Shown piece by piece: positions 45,103 through 55,664 of a stretch of DNA of 64,000 nucleotides (the first letter of the stretch is position 1; each line of letters starts with the position of its first letter). The notes beneath the pieces are model-generated. The model made no database searches. It was not told where the DNA came from and worked only from the letters and a program-made list of their open reading frames with translations. Source of the DNA: Qipengyuania sp. (GTDB lineage Bacteria; Pseudomonadota; Alphaproteobacteria; Sphingomonadales; Sphingomonadaceae); contig JAIETR010000003.1 in assembly GCA_019745075.1 (NCBI GenBank), positions 87,424 to 151,423 of the forward strand. The letters run 5' to 3'. A program made the translations under genes and the position numbers.

Positions 45103-48100
45103 TTTTCGCGTCTCTCCGATCTCAATCGTCAACCAGATCAAGAGCAACCTGCAGGATCGGTACGACTCCGGCTACCCGATCCTCAAGGAATTGCTACAGA
45201 ATGCAGACGATGCGGAGGCCCGAAGGTTCAGGCTCGATGCGCTGCCAGGCTGGCCGACTGCCGCCAATCCGCTTCTCCGCGGGCCGGGACTTCTGGTGAT
45301 CAATGACGGTTTCTTTCGCGAGGAAGACGAGACCGGAATTACGTCATTCGGTGAGAGCAGCAAGGCCGCCGACAGCGCGACGATCGGCAAGTTCGGCTTC
45401 GGCCAGAAGGCGGTGTTCCATCTCTGCGACGCGTTCGTGGTCTACGCCCAAAGGGGACGCGACAAACCTTTCAGCACGCTCGTAAACCCGTTCTTGGCGG
45501 TCGAAGTCGCCGGCAATATCAGCCGGCAATGGGAGCCAGCAGGCAGCGGTGGCCTTGATCTCGCCGACCTGGAGTTTCTGGAGCGAGAAGTCTCTTCCGA
45601 TTTCCCGGATCGACACCTCGTTCTTTGGTTGCCGTTGCGACGGGAAGGTATCCAACCTGCTCCAGGAGTTGGCTTTTCCAGCAACATTCCGTCGATAGCG
45701 GAGACGATCAATGAGCTCAGCAGACCCGACGATCTGCGCGTTCTCCTCACTGCGCTTCGCCATCTAGAGTCGATCGAGATTCGAGAACGCGGTGAGCCTC
45801 GCTGCGTGCTCGAACTTGATGACCCCCGGGGTCGTTTTCTCGGACCAAACCGATCGAGCGTTGGGGTTCGCTCCTTCGGCGGCGCGATCAGGATTGCTGT
45901 GGACAGGTCAACGGCGTCATTCGTCGGCCGCGAGGCATTGATCCGGGATGGTCGTCTCGCGAGCTTAAAGCGCACACAGCACTGGCCGCAAACGATCAGC
46001 GTCCTGAGCCCAAGGCCTGAGCGGGAAAAGGGAGAACCGCACGGGGCGGCAACGCTCCTGCGTGTTCCTCTAGGTGCGACCGACCGCACCGAGGCCGCTC
46101 AACTGCGTATTTCCTGGGCTGTGTTCCTGCCGATCTCGGACGCCTCCGACATCGTCATCCCGATCGATGAGAGCACGCTCGGTCGGTTCCATTTTCTGCT
46201 GCACGGTTACTTCTTCCTTGATAGCGGCCGACGTCGGATCGAGGGCCTAGATGCCCCTGCCGAACATGGCGAACCTTCCGACGCTGCGGCATTGCGTCGT
46301 GCATGGAATGCCGAGCTTCGCGACTCCGTCGTGCTACCGCTCCTACCAGCGCTGCTGAGAGACGCGCTCGATTCCACGATGGCGACATCAGCGGAACTTG
46401 GGCAGCTCGTGTCAGCGATCGCACGAAACGAATGGTTTCGAAGCAACCGGAAATCCATTTGCCGGGAAAGTGCGCTGGTGCGCGTGCTCGAAGCGTCGGG
46501 TGGAATCGTCTGGCGTCTGGTTCCGTCGGGGGATGCCTTGCGACCGCTGCCGGCTTCGGTGGCGGAGGCTCCCCGGCGGATCGAGGAACTGTTCGGCGCC
46601 ATCAGTTCGTGGGCCGAGGCGAGCGGTGCGCGTCTCGTCGTCGGCGAAAGCACCGCGCTGAGCGCGGAGCCGATACGCTGGACCACCGAGGACCTGGACT
46701 CGGTGTTCGCCGGGTTGTCGCCTCGCGCGTTTCAATCACGCGATCTCGCACGGCTTCTCGACGATTTCCTCGGCACGGCGAAGCTTGGCGAAGCGGAGCG
46801 CGCGACCATCGGGCCACACCTGATCGCGGCTCTGCGCAGGGCAATGATAGAGACCCAGGCGCTGGCCTCGCCCGAGTTTATCGGCTCGATCCTTGCCCAT
46901 GTGCCGCCCGGCGCGCTGTTTCCGCTCCCGGCGTCCGTTGAGAACCGGCAAGTGCTGCGCGCACTGGCGTCCGCTTCGACGAAGATCCTGCCAGTCCGCA
47001 GCGAGTGGCTCGACGAAAAGCGGCGCCCGGCGCAGTTGTCCAACGCAGACCTCAAGGCACTGTTGAGCGCGCTGGAGCCGCTGATCGGCGGTGACCAAGC
47101 AGACCAGGCGGCGACGGCGGCGCTCACGCTGCTTACCAAGGCGGAGCGGAATATCTCCGAATTGGCGGGTGATCCCGAATTCGCATCCATCGAGGTTCTC
47201 AGGGCGCGAGACGTTCGTATCGGCGGCCCGGTCGTGTTGTCGCTCCAGACCCTTGTCGAGCGTTCCCGAGCCGGGCTTCTGTTCGCAAACTCACCTCAAG
47301 CGAACTCGTTGCTGCCGCCACTTGTGGACGCCCTACCGGACGCGGCCCCTCTGGTCGTGGAGGGAAAGACGGCGGAGTTTCTCCGGAACTTGACAGCTTC
47401 CGTCCTCTCGCTTCGTGGCACAGGAAACGAAACGATAAAGGAGTCCATCCTCACGCTCGTGAACGAGGCGTCACGCTTCGGAACGGAAGATGCCAGGCGC
47501 GGGCTACTCGAACGCCTTCGGCCTACGGATGATGACGACCGTGCTGCGCTTCGACGCTTGTGCGTCGGCGAGCGTGCGGCAGGAATCGCCGGAGCCAAGC
47601 TCTGGGTGCTCGAAGGAGTTCCCGGCGCCCTCGAAAGAGTCATCGCGGCAGTTCTGCATCAAAGTGAAGGCGACTTTCTGGTCCCCTCCCGCATTGCAGC
47701 CGAACTCACGCCCAAGCTGCAACAGCACATCGGAATAAGAGCGCTCGACACTGCGGGAATGGAAGCGTTGCTCGAGCAAAATCTCGATGCAATCCCCGGA
47801 TTGCATCCTACCGAGCTCGAACGTGAAGCGTTCATGCTGATACAGTTCTCGGATTCATTGCTACGGCGCTTGCCGATCCACGCTCGTTCCGACGGGACGA
47901 CGGGCAACGCCGAGAACGTGTTTCGCGAGGCCGACTGGCCGCTTCCCGAAACATTGAAACCTCTTGTCCTTACGATCCAGCCTTTCAAGCACGGGGGGGC
48001 GAACGAACGGCAGAAGCAGCTTGTTGAAGCATGGTCGCCGCGAAGCCAGATCGAAGTCGCGCTGGCTCAGGCTGAGCCACACCGCTTTCATAACGAGATA

Positions 48101-51100
48101 CTCGGCGCCCTGGCCAAGCTAGAATCTCCGCCGGACGACCGTTCGCGTGAATCGCTTCGCGCCAAGCCCTGGCTTTTTGCGGACGAATGGCCTGTCAGGC
48201 CACAGGATGTGCTCGCCCTTCCGCCCACCGTCGACGAAGCGGCGCGAGCGCTGCTGTTGAAGACAGGCGAGACACCACCGTTCCTGCCTGTTGCAAAGCT
48301 GGCAATCGAGGTGCGTGAGCATCGCGGGTTCGCCCATCTTGAGGAGTGGATTCTGCCGGATCGGCGGTCATCATTCGAGGCGCTGGCGTTGATGATCGAG
48401 GATGCTGGGATCGTCGGACGCCTCGGAACGGCGAACGATTATCCGGTCGACGATTTCACGACCCTAGCCAACAGCAGCGGCGACCTGGGATTGCCGGGCT
48501 GGCCTCTGCTAGCGGCGGTCCTGACGTCACTCGGAGATGGTCGCGACGACGCGGAAAAGATCGTCGCGGCCTTCGCTGGCCTCGACGCCTCCAACGCAAA
48601 ATTGGCAGGAACTCATCTCGACAGTCTGACGGCACTGGCGGAGGAAAAAGGGCGAAAAGGTGAAGCCGCGCGCAGGGCCTATCGTCACGGATTCGGTGTT
48701 GTCGCAAGGTGGTCGGAAGATGCGCGCCGTCAGGTCTTCGGTGGAACGCACGTTCTCACCGAGGCCGGGAGTTGGCGCAGTGGCCGGGAGGTCGTCCAGA
48801 GCGGCGATGGCCTTGACCCGAGGCATGTATTGGCGCGGGACTATGCGCCCATGCTTGCAAGGCGTGAACCGCAGCACGCAGAGGTTTCCGACGTCGAAGG
48901 CGTGTCTCCTGATCCGTTAGCGGCTAGCCGTCGCCGGGGAGAGATCAAGGCCGTCGATCTGGTCACGCTAGAAGCGCAATCTGCGGATCAGCAGCGCTCA
49001 TTCCTCGATACTTGGAAGGGGCGCGTGCCATCCGACCTGGTGATTGTCTATCTTGGGCTCATTGGTCGCAGCGAACCCTTCCGCCGCCTCGCGAATGAGT
49101 GGTCGACCGATGCGACAGCCGATGTCGATACCCTTTGGGCCGACCTCGACAACCACTTCCCTCGAGAAATACTTTACCCGAATCCGCTGGCCGCTGAGGT
49201 CGACCAGCGCCGTTTCCTCATTGAGCCAGTCGCGGGCGAGCGCGTACAGGCTATCGCAATGTCGGGCGACTCGTTCGACGCGCCATTAGGCGGTCCCGAT
49301 AAAGGAATCCTCATCGGGAACCTGCACAAAACACACGAGGGTATCCGCGCCGCCGACGGCAAGGTGCGCTCGTTGATCACACTGCCGGTCAGGCGCGTCG
49401 ATCCGAGTGGATACAGCCCGAGGGAAGCCAGCGGAATCTTCCGTCGGTTCGTCGAGGCGATCGCGGCGGATTGCCTGTGGCTCGGCATGGAACGCCAACG
49501 GGCGGCATTGCAGGGCATGCTGGACAAGGCGGTCGAAGTTGATCAATCGACGATCGAGGAAACCGAACGTCTGCTGCGCGACCGGTTGCCCACGATTCTT
49601 GCTGAGCTGAAGCTTCCTACCGAATATCGCGCACAGAAAGCACTACGCGAATATCAGGCGGAGGAAAGCCGCCTTCATCACCTGTCCGCGCCGGCGCACA
49701 AGATGGAGGAGCTGAAGGCAGAGCTTTGGCAAAAAGTGTCCGATGGCGATCTGTCAGTCGAGCTGCTCTCCGCCGTCCGCAGCAAGATTCGGGATTTCGG
49801 ATATTCGGCCAGTCGCGTTGTTTTCGAGCTTTTCCAGAATGCCGACGACGCTTACCGCCAGCACGACGGAGCTGCGACGAACGCCTGTTTCCGCGTCGAA
49901 CTGTCTTCGGAAGGTTCGGGCGGATTTCGCGTCGTCCATTGGGGCCGCCCCATCAACCATCTGGGACGCGACGCCGAAGAAGGGCGTCGTCTCGGTCACG
50001 ACCGTGACCTGCTCAACATGCTCCTGATGAATTTCTCCGAGAAGCGGCCGGGAGACGATCTGACCGGCAAGTTCGGCTTAGGCTTCAAGAGCGTCCATGT
50101 GTTGTCTGACAGCGTCGGGATCTCCAGCGGTTTCATCGCGCTGCGCACAGTTGGCGGATTTCTGCCGACAGCCTGGACGGAAGGAATCGACGTAGGAGAG
50201 GATCGCAAGAGCCCCGGCGGCCGGAAGGCAACGGTGATCGACATTCCGTTCTCGACGGAGACCGCGGCCAAAGGCACCGAAGCCGTCGGAGCGTTCCGGA
50301 CCGCCGTGACCTGGTTGCCCGCCTTCGCACGCGCCATCCGACGCGTCGAGATTGTCGATGACGCTTCGATGAGCGTCGATTGCGTATTCTCCTCGCTCCT
50401 CGACGAGAACACGATCTGTGTCGTTTCCATCTCTGGCCCGCACAGGGAGCGAGCCTTGCGCTTCGATCTCTCCGGCGGCGGATACAGTCTCCTGCTCCGT
50501 ATCGACGCCGCAGGTCCCCGCGCATTCCCCGATGACCTCAGGCGCCTTTGGAATCTCGCCCCGCTTGAGGAGGAGGTGCGTTCCGGCTGGTTGCTCAATG
50601 GTCCTTTCGCGGTCGATCCCGGGCGGACAGGGCTGGCCGGCTCGATCGCCGACCGGCAGCTGAGGTTCCGAACGCTGGGTCGCGCGCTCGGAGATCGCCT
50701 CTTGGGACTGCACGATCTTGCGGAGGCCGAGTGGTCGCAGTTCGCGAAGAGCCTGGACCTCGATCCCTCCGAGAAAGTGGCGAAAAACATCTTCTGGTCC
50801 CGTTTGTTCGACGTCCTCGCGCCGGATTTCGACGACGACCTCGCCCGACATCTGCATGTGGACGGGCATGGATACGGGTGTCTCGCCGGGCAGCGCCAAG
50901 TCGTGCCGACGCGTTTGCCGTCCCCGTTCGATTCATTAGTGCGGGCATCGGAAGCGGACCATTACACTGATGGCGCGTTGTCAGACCCCGACACGCTCTC
51001 CAAGGTGCGGGACTGGCCTACTCTGACAGAGTTGCAAAATCGGATCATCGCATCCGAGGTAGCTGGGCAACTAAGAAAGCTTGGCTTCGGAAACACCCGT

Positions 51101-52636
51101 CCGCTTCGCTTTTCGAACCTTCTTCGTCGCCAGATCGGCGAAGAAAAGCGTATCGATCCCGAGTTGGCCCAAACCCTTGGCCGCACCGTTGCGCCTCAGT
51201 CGATTCGGGAAACGCCGCTCGACAACGAACTCCATGAGATTCTAGACATTTCCAGGCAGGCATTGTTCCTCGCACAGGATGGAGCTTGGCGGGTCGCGCA
51301 GCTTCCTCATCCTGACGCGGCGGACGACAGCGAAGAGCGCAGACTATGCGCATTCGCGCCTGCGAAGCATTTGCTCGACAAGCGCTATACCGGCCCGGCA
51401 CTTGAGTTCTTTCGAGTTGCCCGCGAACGATCGGGCTTCGGCCCTCAAGCGCGTGATCTTGCGTTGTGGGTGGCGGAAATTTCTGCCGAGGACCGTGACC
51501 GCCAGACGGCGGCGCTCCGATACGTCACCGAGGGTCGCCAAGGCCGGGAATTGGGTGAAGAGATTCGGCGCGATCGGCCCAGTTGGCTGCCTTGGCCCGC
51601 TTCGCAGTTGCGGATCAGTCACTTGCTGTCAGGCTGGACGGAAAAGGAGAAGGACGATCTCCTCTACGCTCTTCAGGGCCGTGACGCGTTTCTACCCATG
51701 CCGGCCACTTCGCCCCCGCCACCTGCGCCTGCAACGGTTCTGACGGCGATCCATACATGGTGGAGTTCTGAAGGAACTGATCTTCGGACCCTATATTCGC
51801 AGCGAACATATCCGGACTTCTTCTTACCGTCGGAGCTTCGGGAAGCGACTGATCGTGCGACGTGGTTCACCATGTTCGCCCTGGGTTGCTTTCAATCATT
51901 TGGCTTCGCGCAGGACGGACAGCACAAGAGCTTTATCGAGGCTGGATACCGAGAAGGCTGGTGGCTAGAACTCGCCGAGTCGCGACCACCCGATGATATA
52001 AAATCATGGCTTGAACGGCTTGAACGCTGGAGTGCGCCGGAACAATTCGATCAGCGATACCTTCGATGGCGACGTACATTTGTTGATTTGTATGTGTTCG
52101 CCCGATGGCTGGATGAATACCGGGAAATTACCCTCAAGCTGCCTAGAATCATCGAGGACCACGGCATCATCTCACTAAATGGCGCCTTGCAGCCGAGCTA
52201 TTGGGCACCGGCAATGCGTCTTTGCATCGACGCCGCGCCGATAAACCGTTCTCTCGGTATCGGTATGAACTGGATGATCCGTGAGATGCTACGCCACGGC
52301 GTGTACGATTCACGCGATGAGGGTCTTATGGCTCCATATGGCTGGGCTCCATCCCAGCGTGTTCGCGCCCTGCTGAATGAGCTTGGGGCAGACATTGGTG
52401 AGCGAGCGGACAAGGAAGCGAGCCGGACGATCTACGACTTCGTAACGAGCCACATAGGTGGTGATCGAGCTCGCTTTGATGGCGATTTCGACCTTCCGTT
52501 CCAATTGATTACCCGAGATGAAAACAAGGCGGCCTTGGTTCAGTGTTTCGAAACGACCGACCGCGATCCACCAGACTTTTGGGGACAGGAGCAGGACACC
52601 GAGGACGCGCTTCAGGCCGAGGCAGCTAACGGATGA
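45095..52636 (+). CDS. Giant protein with two sacsin/Hsp90-like (GHKL) ATPase domains
   Basis: A 2513-residue protein. ATPase domain 1 is at the N-terminus: KELLQNADDAEA at 31-42, VINDG at 68-72 and GKFGFGQKAVFHL at 98-110. ATPase domain 2 is near residues 1560-1760: VVFELFQNADDA near 1577, and GKFGLGFKSVHVLSD near 1660. Both keep the Asn/Asp metal-nucleotide motif and the Gly-rich lid of the GHKL fold, in the form seen in sacsin and its bacterial relatives. The 1400 residues between and the last 750 residues have no domain I recognise. No signal peptide or membrane segment. The ATG of the SNF2 gene overlaps its stop (ATGA), so the pair is coupled. Role unknown; defence is inferred from position and partner. 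Confidence 0.85.
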   Translation: MPDFRVSPISIVNQIKSNLQDRYDSGYPILKELLQNADDAEARRFRLDALPGWPTAANPLLRGPGLLVINDGFFREEDETGITSFGESSKAADSATIGKFGFGQKAVFHLCDAFVVYAQRGRDKPFSTLVNPFLAVEVAGNISRQWEPAGSGGLDLADLEFLEREVSSDFPDRHLVLWLPLRREGIQPAPGVGFSSNIPSIAETINELSRPDDLRVLLTALRHLESIEIRERGEPRCVLELDDPRGRFLGPNRSSVGVRSFGGAIRIAVDRSTASFVGREALIRDGRLASLKRTQHWPQTISVLSPRPEREKGEPHGAATLLRVPLGATDRTEAAQLRISWAVFLPISDASDIVIPIDESTLGRFHFLLHGYFFLDSGRRRIEGLDAPAEHGEPSDAAALRRAWNAELRDSVVLPLLPALLRDALDSTMATSAELGQLVSAIARNEWFRSNRKSICRESALVRVLEASGGIVWRLVPSGDALRPLPASVAEAPRRIEELFGAISSWAEASGARLVVGESTALSAEPIRWTTEDLDSVFAGLSPRAFQSRDLARLLDDFLGTAKLGEAERATIGPHLIAALRRAMIETQALASPEFIGSILAHVPPGALFPLPASVENRQVLRALASASTKILPVRSEWLDEKRRPAQLSNADLKALLSALEPLIGGDQADQAATAALTLLTKAERNISELAGDPEFASIEVLRARDVRIGGPVVLSLQTLVERSRAGLLFANSPQANSLLPPLVDALPDAAPLVVEGKTAEFLRNLTASVLSLRGTGNETIKESILTLVNEASRFGTEDARRGLLERLRPTDDDDRAALRRLCVGERAAGIAGAKLWVLEGVPGALERVIAAVLHQSEGDFLVPSRIAAELTPKLQQHIGIRALDTAGMEALLEQNLDAIPGLHPTELEREAFMLIQFSDSLLRRLPIHARSDGTTGNAENVFREADWPLPETLKPLVLTIQPFKHGGANERQKQLVEAWSPRSQIEVALAQAEPHRFHNEILGALAKLESPPDDRSRESLRAKPWLFADEWPVRPQDVLALPPTVDEAARALLLKTGETPPFLPVAKLAIEVREHRGFAHLEEWILPDRRSSFEALALMIEDAGIVGRLGTANDYPVDDFTTLANSSGDLGLPGWPLLAAVLTSLGDGRDDAEKIVAAFAGLDASNAKLAGTHLDSLTALAEEKGRKGEAARRAYRHGFGVVARWSEDARRQVFGGTHVLTEAGSWRSGREVVQSGDGLDPRHVLARDYAPMLARREPQHAEVSDVEGVSPDPLAASRRRGEIKAVDLVTLEAQSADQQRSFLDTWKGRVPSDLVIVYLGLIGRSEPFRRLANEWSTDATADVDTLWADLDNHFPREILYPNPLAAEVDQRRFLIEPVAGERVQAIAMSGDSFDAPLGGPDKGILIGNLHKTHEGIRAADGKVRSLITLPVRRVDPSGYSPREASGIFRRFVEAIAADCLWLGMERQRAALQGMLDKAVEVDQSTIEETERLLRDRLPTILAELKLPTEYRAQKALREYQAEESRLHHLSAPAHKMEELKAELWQKVSDGDLSVELLSAVRSKIRDFGYSASRVVFELFQNADDAYRQHDGAATNACFRVELSSEGSGGFRVVHWGRPINHLGRDAEEGRRLGHDRDLLNMLLMNFSEKRPGDDLTGKFGLGFKSVHVLSDSVGISSGFIALRTVGGFLPTAWTEGIDVGEDRKSPGGRKATVIDIPFSTETAAKGTEAVGAFRTAVTWLPAFARAIRRVEIVDDASMSVDCVFSSLLDENTICVVSISGPHRERALRFDLSGGGYSLLLRIDAAGPRAFPDDLRRLWNLAPLEEEVRSGWLLNGPFAVDPGRTGLAGSIADRQLRFRTLGRALGDRLLGLHDLAEAEWSQFAKSLDLDPSEKVAKNIFWSRLFDVLAPDFDDDLARHLHVDGHGYGCLAGQRQVVPTRLPSPFDSLVRASEADHYTDGALSDPDTLSKVRDWPTLTELQNRIIASEVAGQLRKLGFGNTRPLRFSNLLRRQIGEEKRIDPELAQTLGRTVAPQSIRETPLDNELHEILDISRQALFLAQDGAWRVAQLPHPDAADDSEERRLCAFAPAKHLLDKRYTGPALEFFRVARERSGFGPQARDLALWVAEISAEDRDRQTAALRYVTEGRQGRELGEEIRRDRPSWLPWPASQLRISHLLSGWTEKEKDDLLYALQGRDAFLPMPATSPPPPAPATVLTAIHTWWSSEGTDLRTLYSQRTYPDFFLPSELREATDRATWFTMFALGCFQSFGFAQDGQHKSFIEAGYREGWWLELAESRPPDDIKSWLERLERWSAPEQFDQRYLRWRRTFVDLYVFARWLDEYREITLKLPRIIEDHGIISLNGALQPSYWAPAMRLCIDAAPINRSLGIGMNWMIREMLRHGVYDSRDEGLMAPYGWAPSQRVRALLNELGADIGERADKEASRTIYDFVTSHIGGDRARFDGDFDLPFQLITRDENKAALVQCFETTDRDPPDFWGQEQDTEDALQAEAANG

Positions 52637-55308
52637 CAAACACAAGACAATTGGCAGCGGGTGTCTCCGTTCACCACCCGCGACATGGAAACGGGCGTGT
52701 GGTGGTGGATATGGGCGCCACTGTCATCGTTCGCTTCGGCGGGAATGTTGAGCAGGTCCTTACTGGCGAACTTGTCGAGATACCGTCGCTCCACTCGGCT
52801 CTCCGAGCAGGCTCGGCTGCCGACCCCATCGATGCGCTCATCCGCGCGCAGGCTCTCGCCGTTCGGTCAGTGAACGACCAATGGGGCGTCTTCTCGCGGT
52901 CGCGCGTCCAGTTGCTTCCCCACCAATTGTGGGTTTGCCGCAAAGTAACCCAAGAGTGGCCTTTCCGCTGGCTTGTCGCCGACGACGTGGGGCTGGGTAA
53001 GACGATCGAGTGCGGCCTGGTTCTCATGCCGCTGATCGCCTCCGGGCGAGTGCGCCGGGTAATGATCCTCGCCCCGGCGAAACTCGTTCCTCAGTGGCAG
53101 TTCCGTCTCAAGGACATGTTCGACATCCGGCTCCAACGCTACGTCACGGAGGCTGACACGCAGCGCGGCGATTTCTGGGCGACCACTTCGATGGTCGTCG
53201 CGTCCTTCCACACGTTGAGAGGTGATCGTCGTGGCGCTCGGCAAAGGCTCCTCGACGCCGATCCCTGGGATTTAGTCATCGTTGATGAGGCCCATCATCT
53301 GAGCGTAGATGAAAGAGCCGGCGAAACGCTGGCGTACAGCCTCGTCTCAGACCTCCAGGAACGGGGTAAGATTAATTCTCTACTCTTCTTCACAGGAACC
53401 CCGCATCGCGGAAAGGACTACGGCTTCTTCGGCCTAATGCGTCTCGTGCGACCCGACCTCTTCGATCCGGAACGGGACACGATTGGGCAGCTCTCCCAGC
53501 TCCCGAAGGTCATGATCCGAAATAACAAGGCGACAGTCACCGACCTGCAGGGGAACAAGCTCTTCAAGCCGGTCCATGTATACAATCGCGAGTACCAATA
53601 TAGTGAGGAAGAGACGCAGTTCTATCGAACACTGAGTGAATTCGTCATCGACGGTCGCGCGTATGCTGCAACCCTGGACGGTCGCGCACAGACGGCGCGA
53701 ATGCTCGTGCTCATCACTCTCCAGAAGTTGGCCGCCAGTTCGATCGCGGCGATCCGGAATGCGCTCCGCAAGCGTCGGACAATGCTGACCGACCTCGTCA
53801 ACCGGTCGAACGCGGCTACCTCAGTCGCGCTACCCGACGACGAGGAAGCTACGTTCGATGAAATGGCTGAAGCCGAAGAGGCCCTTCCCGGCTCCGCCGC
53901 GGTCTTGTTGATGGAAGACGAAATACAGCGTCTGGACGAACTAATCGCGCTCGGCGACGCGATAGCCCAAGAGACGAAGATCGAGCGCCTGCTTCGGATG
54001 ATCGGCGAGGAGTTCAGCCCGGATGAGCCGATCCTGCTCTTCACGGAGTACAAGGCGACCCAAGTACTTATCGTGAACGCGCTACATCGGCAATTTGAGT
54101 TCGGTTCGGCCACGTTCATCAATGGGGACGAACGTCTGGATGGCGTTGAGCAGGCATCGGGCGCGCCAAAAACCATCAGCCAGCCGCGGGAACACGCCGC
54201 CGACGCTTTCAACGCAGGAAAGGTGCGCTTTCTCGTGTCGACGGAGGCCGGCGGCGAGGGCATCGACCTTCAGGAGCGTTGCGCCGTGCTGGTCCATGCG
54301 GACATGCCCTGGAACCCGATGCGCCTCCACCAAAGGGTCGGACGCCTGTCGCGCTACGGCCAGACGCGGCCGGTCTCGGTCTACATTTTGCGGAACCCAC
54401 AAACCGTCGAGGCGCGCATCTGGGACCTACTCAACACGAAGCTCGAACGAATTCAGGCAGCTCTTTCATCAGTGATGGAGGAACGGGAGGACATCTCGCA
54501 GCTGGTTATAGGCATGGCTGGCAATTCGCTTTTCAATGAGCTGTTCTCGGGAGGCGAAGGGCTTTCTGGCGAGCGATTGGGGGCATGGTTTGACCGAGCC
54601 ACTTCTACGCTCGGCGGGCGCGACGTCGTCGAAACGGTGCGTGAACTCCTCGGCAGCGTGTCGAGGTTCGACTTTCAACAGGTCGGTAAAGACCTGCCGA
54701 GGGTCGATCTTCCAGATCTCGAGAAGTTCTTCACGCAATCCGTCAGCCGGTATGGACGGCGGATTTTCCGGCGCGACGAGGGTCTGGAGATCAAGACCCC
54801 TGATGAGTGGAAGGCGCGTAGCTATGCGCTTAAAGACAGATATGAAGGGCTCGTTTTCGATCGCAGCCTCCGAGGGACAAATGCGGCATCGCGCGTTCTA
54901 GGTATCGGCCATCTCCTCTTTGATATCGCGCTTGAGGAAGCACGAAACCTCCCAGTGAGTTTCGCATGCGTGAGCGGTCTCGCTGCCCCGTTGCTGATCG
55001 TGACGGTTGAGGATGAGGTCACTGGCACAGGGGCGCTCGTCCACCGTCTGATCTTCGGCGTGACAGAGAAGCAGGGGCTGGTTGAAGTGCTTCGCGATTG
55101 GGAGCTCCTTCAACTGCTCAATACCTGTCTGCCCAAGAGCGCTCAGGGTAGTTCGACTACGGACGTGGCGGCCCGGTCAACAGTAGAGCGCTTGAAGAAG
55201 GTTTTTGACGCCGATCTTTCAACGCATGCCCCAACGCTTCGTCGGCCAGTTTCATGGTCCGAAATGCTCTTCATCCCAGACGAACACGCGGAAACGACGT
55301 TGACCTGA
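52633..55308 (+). CDS. SNF2-family helicase partnered with the double-ATPase protein
   Basis: An 891-residue SNF2-type DNA translocase. An N-terminal Tudor/SH3-like stretch (GVSVHHPRHGNGRVVVDMG) resembles the RNA-polymerase- or DNA-binding tails of PcrA and CarD-like proteins. The core has Walker A DDVGLGKT at 117-124, VIVDEAHHLS, FFTGTPHRGKDYG, then ILLFTEYKATQVLI, STEAGGEGIDLQ and HQRVGRLSRYGQ. The C-terminal 300 residues have no clear motif. It starts inside the stop codon of the preceding gene. This is a different SNF2 protein from the DrmD-like one at 34-37 kb; motif wording differs, so the two modules are separate. Confidence 0.88.
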   Translation: MTNTRQLAAGVSVHHPRHGNGRVVVDMGATVIVRFGGNVEQVLTGELVEIPSLHSALRAGSAADPIDALIRAQALAVRSVNDQWGVFSRSRVQLLPHQLWVCRKVTQEWPFRWLVADDVGLGKTIECGLVLMPLIASGRVRRVMILAPAKLVPQWQFRLKDMFDIRLQRYVTEADTQRGDFWATTSMVVASFHTLRGDRRGARQRLLDADPWDLVIVDEAHHLSVDERAGETLAYSLVSDLQERGKINSLLFFTGTPHRGKDYGFFGLMRLVRPDLFDPERDTIGQLSQLPKVMIRNNKATVTDLQGNKLFKPVHVYNREYQYSEEETQFYRTLSEFVIDGRAYAATLDGRAQTARMLVLITLQKLAASSIAAIRNALRKRRTMLTDLVNRSNAATSVALPDDEEATFDEMAEAEEALPGSAAVLLMEDEIQRLDELIALGDAIAQETKIERLLRMIGEEFSPDEPILLFTEYKATQVLIVNALHRQFEFGSATFINGDERLDGVEQASGAPKTISQPREHAADAFNAGKVRFLVSTEAGGEGIDLQERCAVLVHADMPWNPMRLHQRVGRLSRYGQTRPVSVYILRNPQTVEARIWDLLNTKLERIQAALSSVMEEREDISQLVIGMAGNSLFNELFSGGEGLSGERLGAWFDRATSTLGGRDVVETVRELLGSVSRFDFQQVGKDLPRVDLPDLEKFFTQSVSRYGRRIFRRDEGLEIKTPDEWKARSYALKDRYEGLVFDRSLRGTNAASRVLGIGHLLFDIALEEARNLPVSFACVSGLAAPLLIVTVEDEVTGTGALVHRLIFGVTEKQGLVEVLRDWELLQLLNTCLPKSAQGSSTTDVAARSTVERLKKVFDADLSTHAPTLRRPVSWSEMLFIPDEHAETTLT

Positions 55309-55664
55309 GTGCATTTTACGAATTTCGAAAGGCGATGTGCTTATCTTGACCAAGATCAACTTCAAATCGTGCCTACACAATGATCGCATACCCGTCACCA
55401 TCTGCTTCGCGATTGCAGTCGTCGACCTGCTGATTTCGGCGCCGATAGATAGCAAGCCCAAGCTCCCGCTCCCGTTCAATTACTATATCTGATTTCCTGT
55501 GCATCTCCCTCCGTCCGGGCTGTCGCCCGAGCTGAAGCCCCGCCAAAGGGAGTCTTCCCCTTCGGGTTACCATCCCTGGCGCGGCGCTGGACCTCCATCT
55601 TTCTTGCTCCGCGCCCTTCCGGACTTGAGGCCCCAACCAGAGTGAGAGTGCGGACCGGATTGCC
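55309..55664. other. Non-coding gap between the SNF2 gene and the ArdC leader
   Basis: No gene I can support lies here; the small ORFs on both strands have no recognisable content. The first half is comparatively AT-rich. The second half holds the right copy of the flanking repeat (55515-55582). The gap then leads into the hairpin leader of ardC. Confidence 0.6.
55515..55582 (+). repeat. Flanking repeat, right copy
   Basis: Direct-orientation partner of 44334-44402. This copy can fold CGGGC-TGTC-GCCCG at its start and AAGGG...CCCTT in its middle; the left copy keeps the sequence blocks but not the first hairpin. It lies just left of the island backbone genes, so the two copies bracket the sacsin-like/SNF2 cargo. 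Confidence 0.75.

Noticed and set aside
55346..55359. TTGA...TCAA partial palindrome after the SNF2 gene
   Set aside because: The centre does not pair and there is no downstream gene start at a fitting distance.
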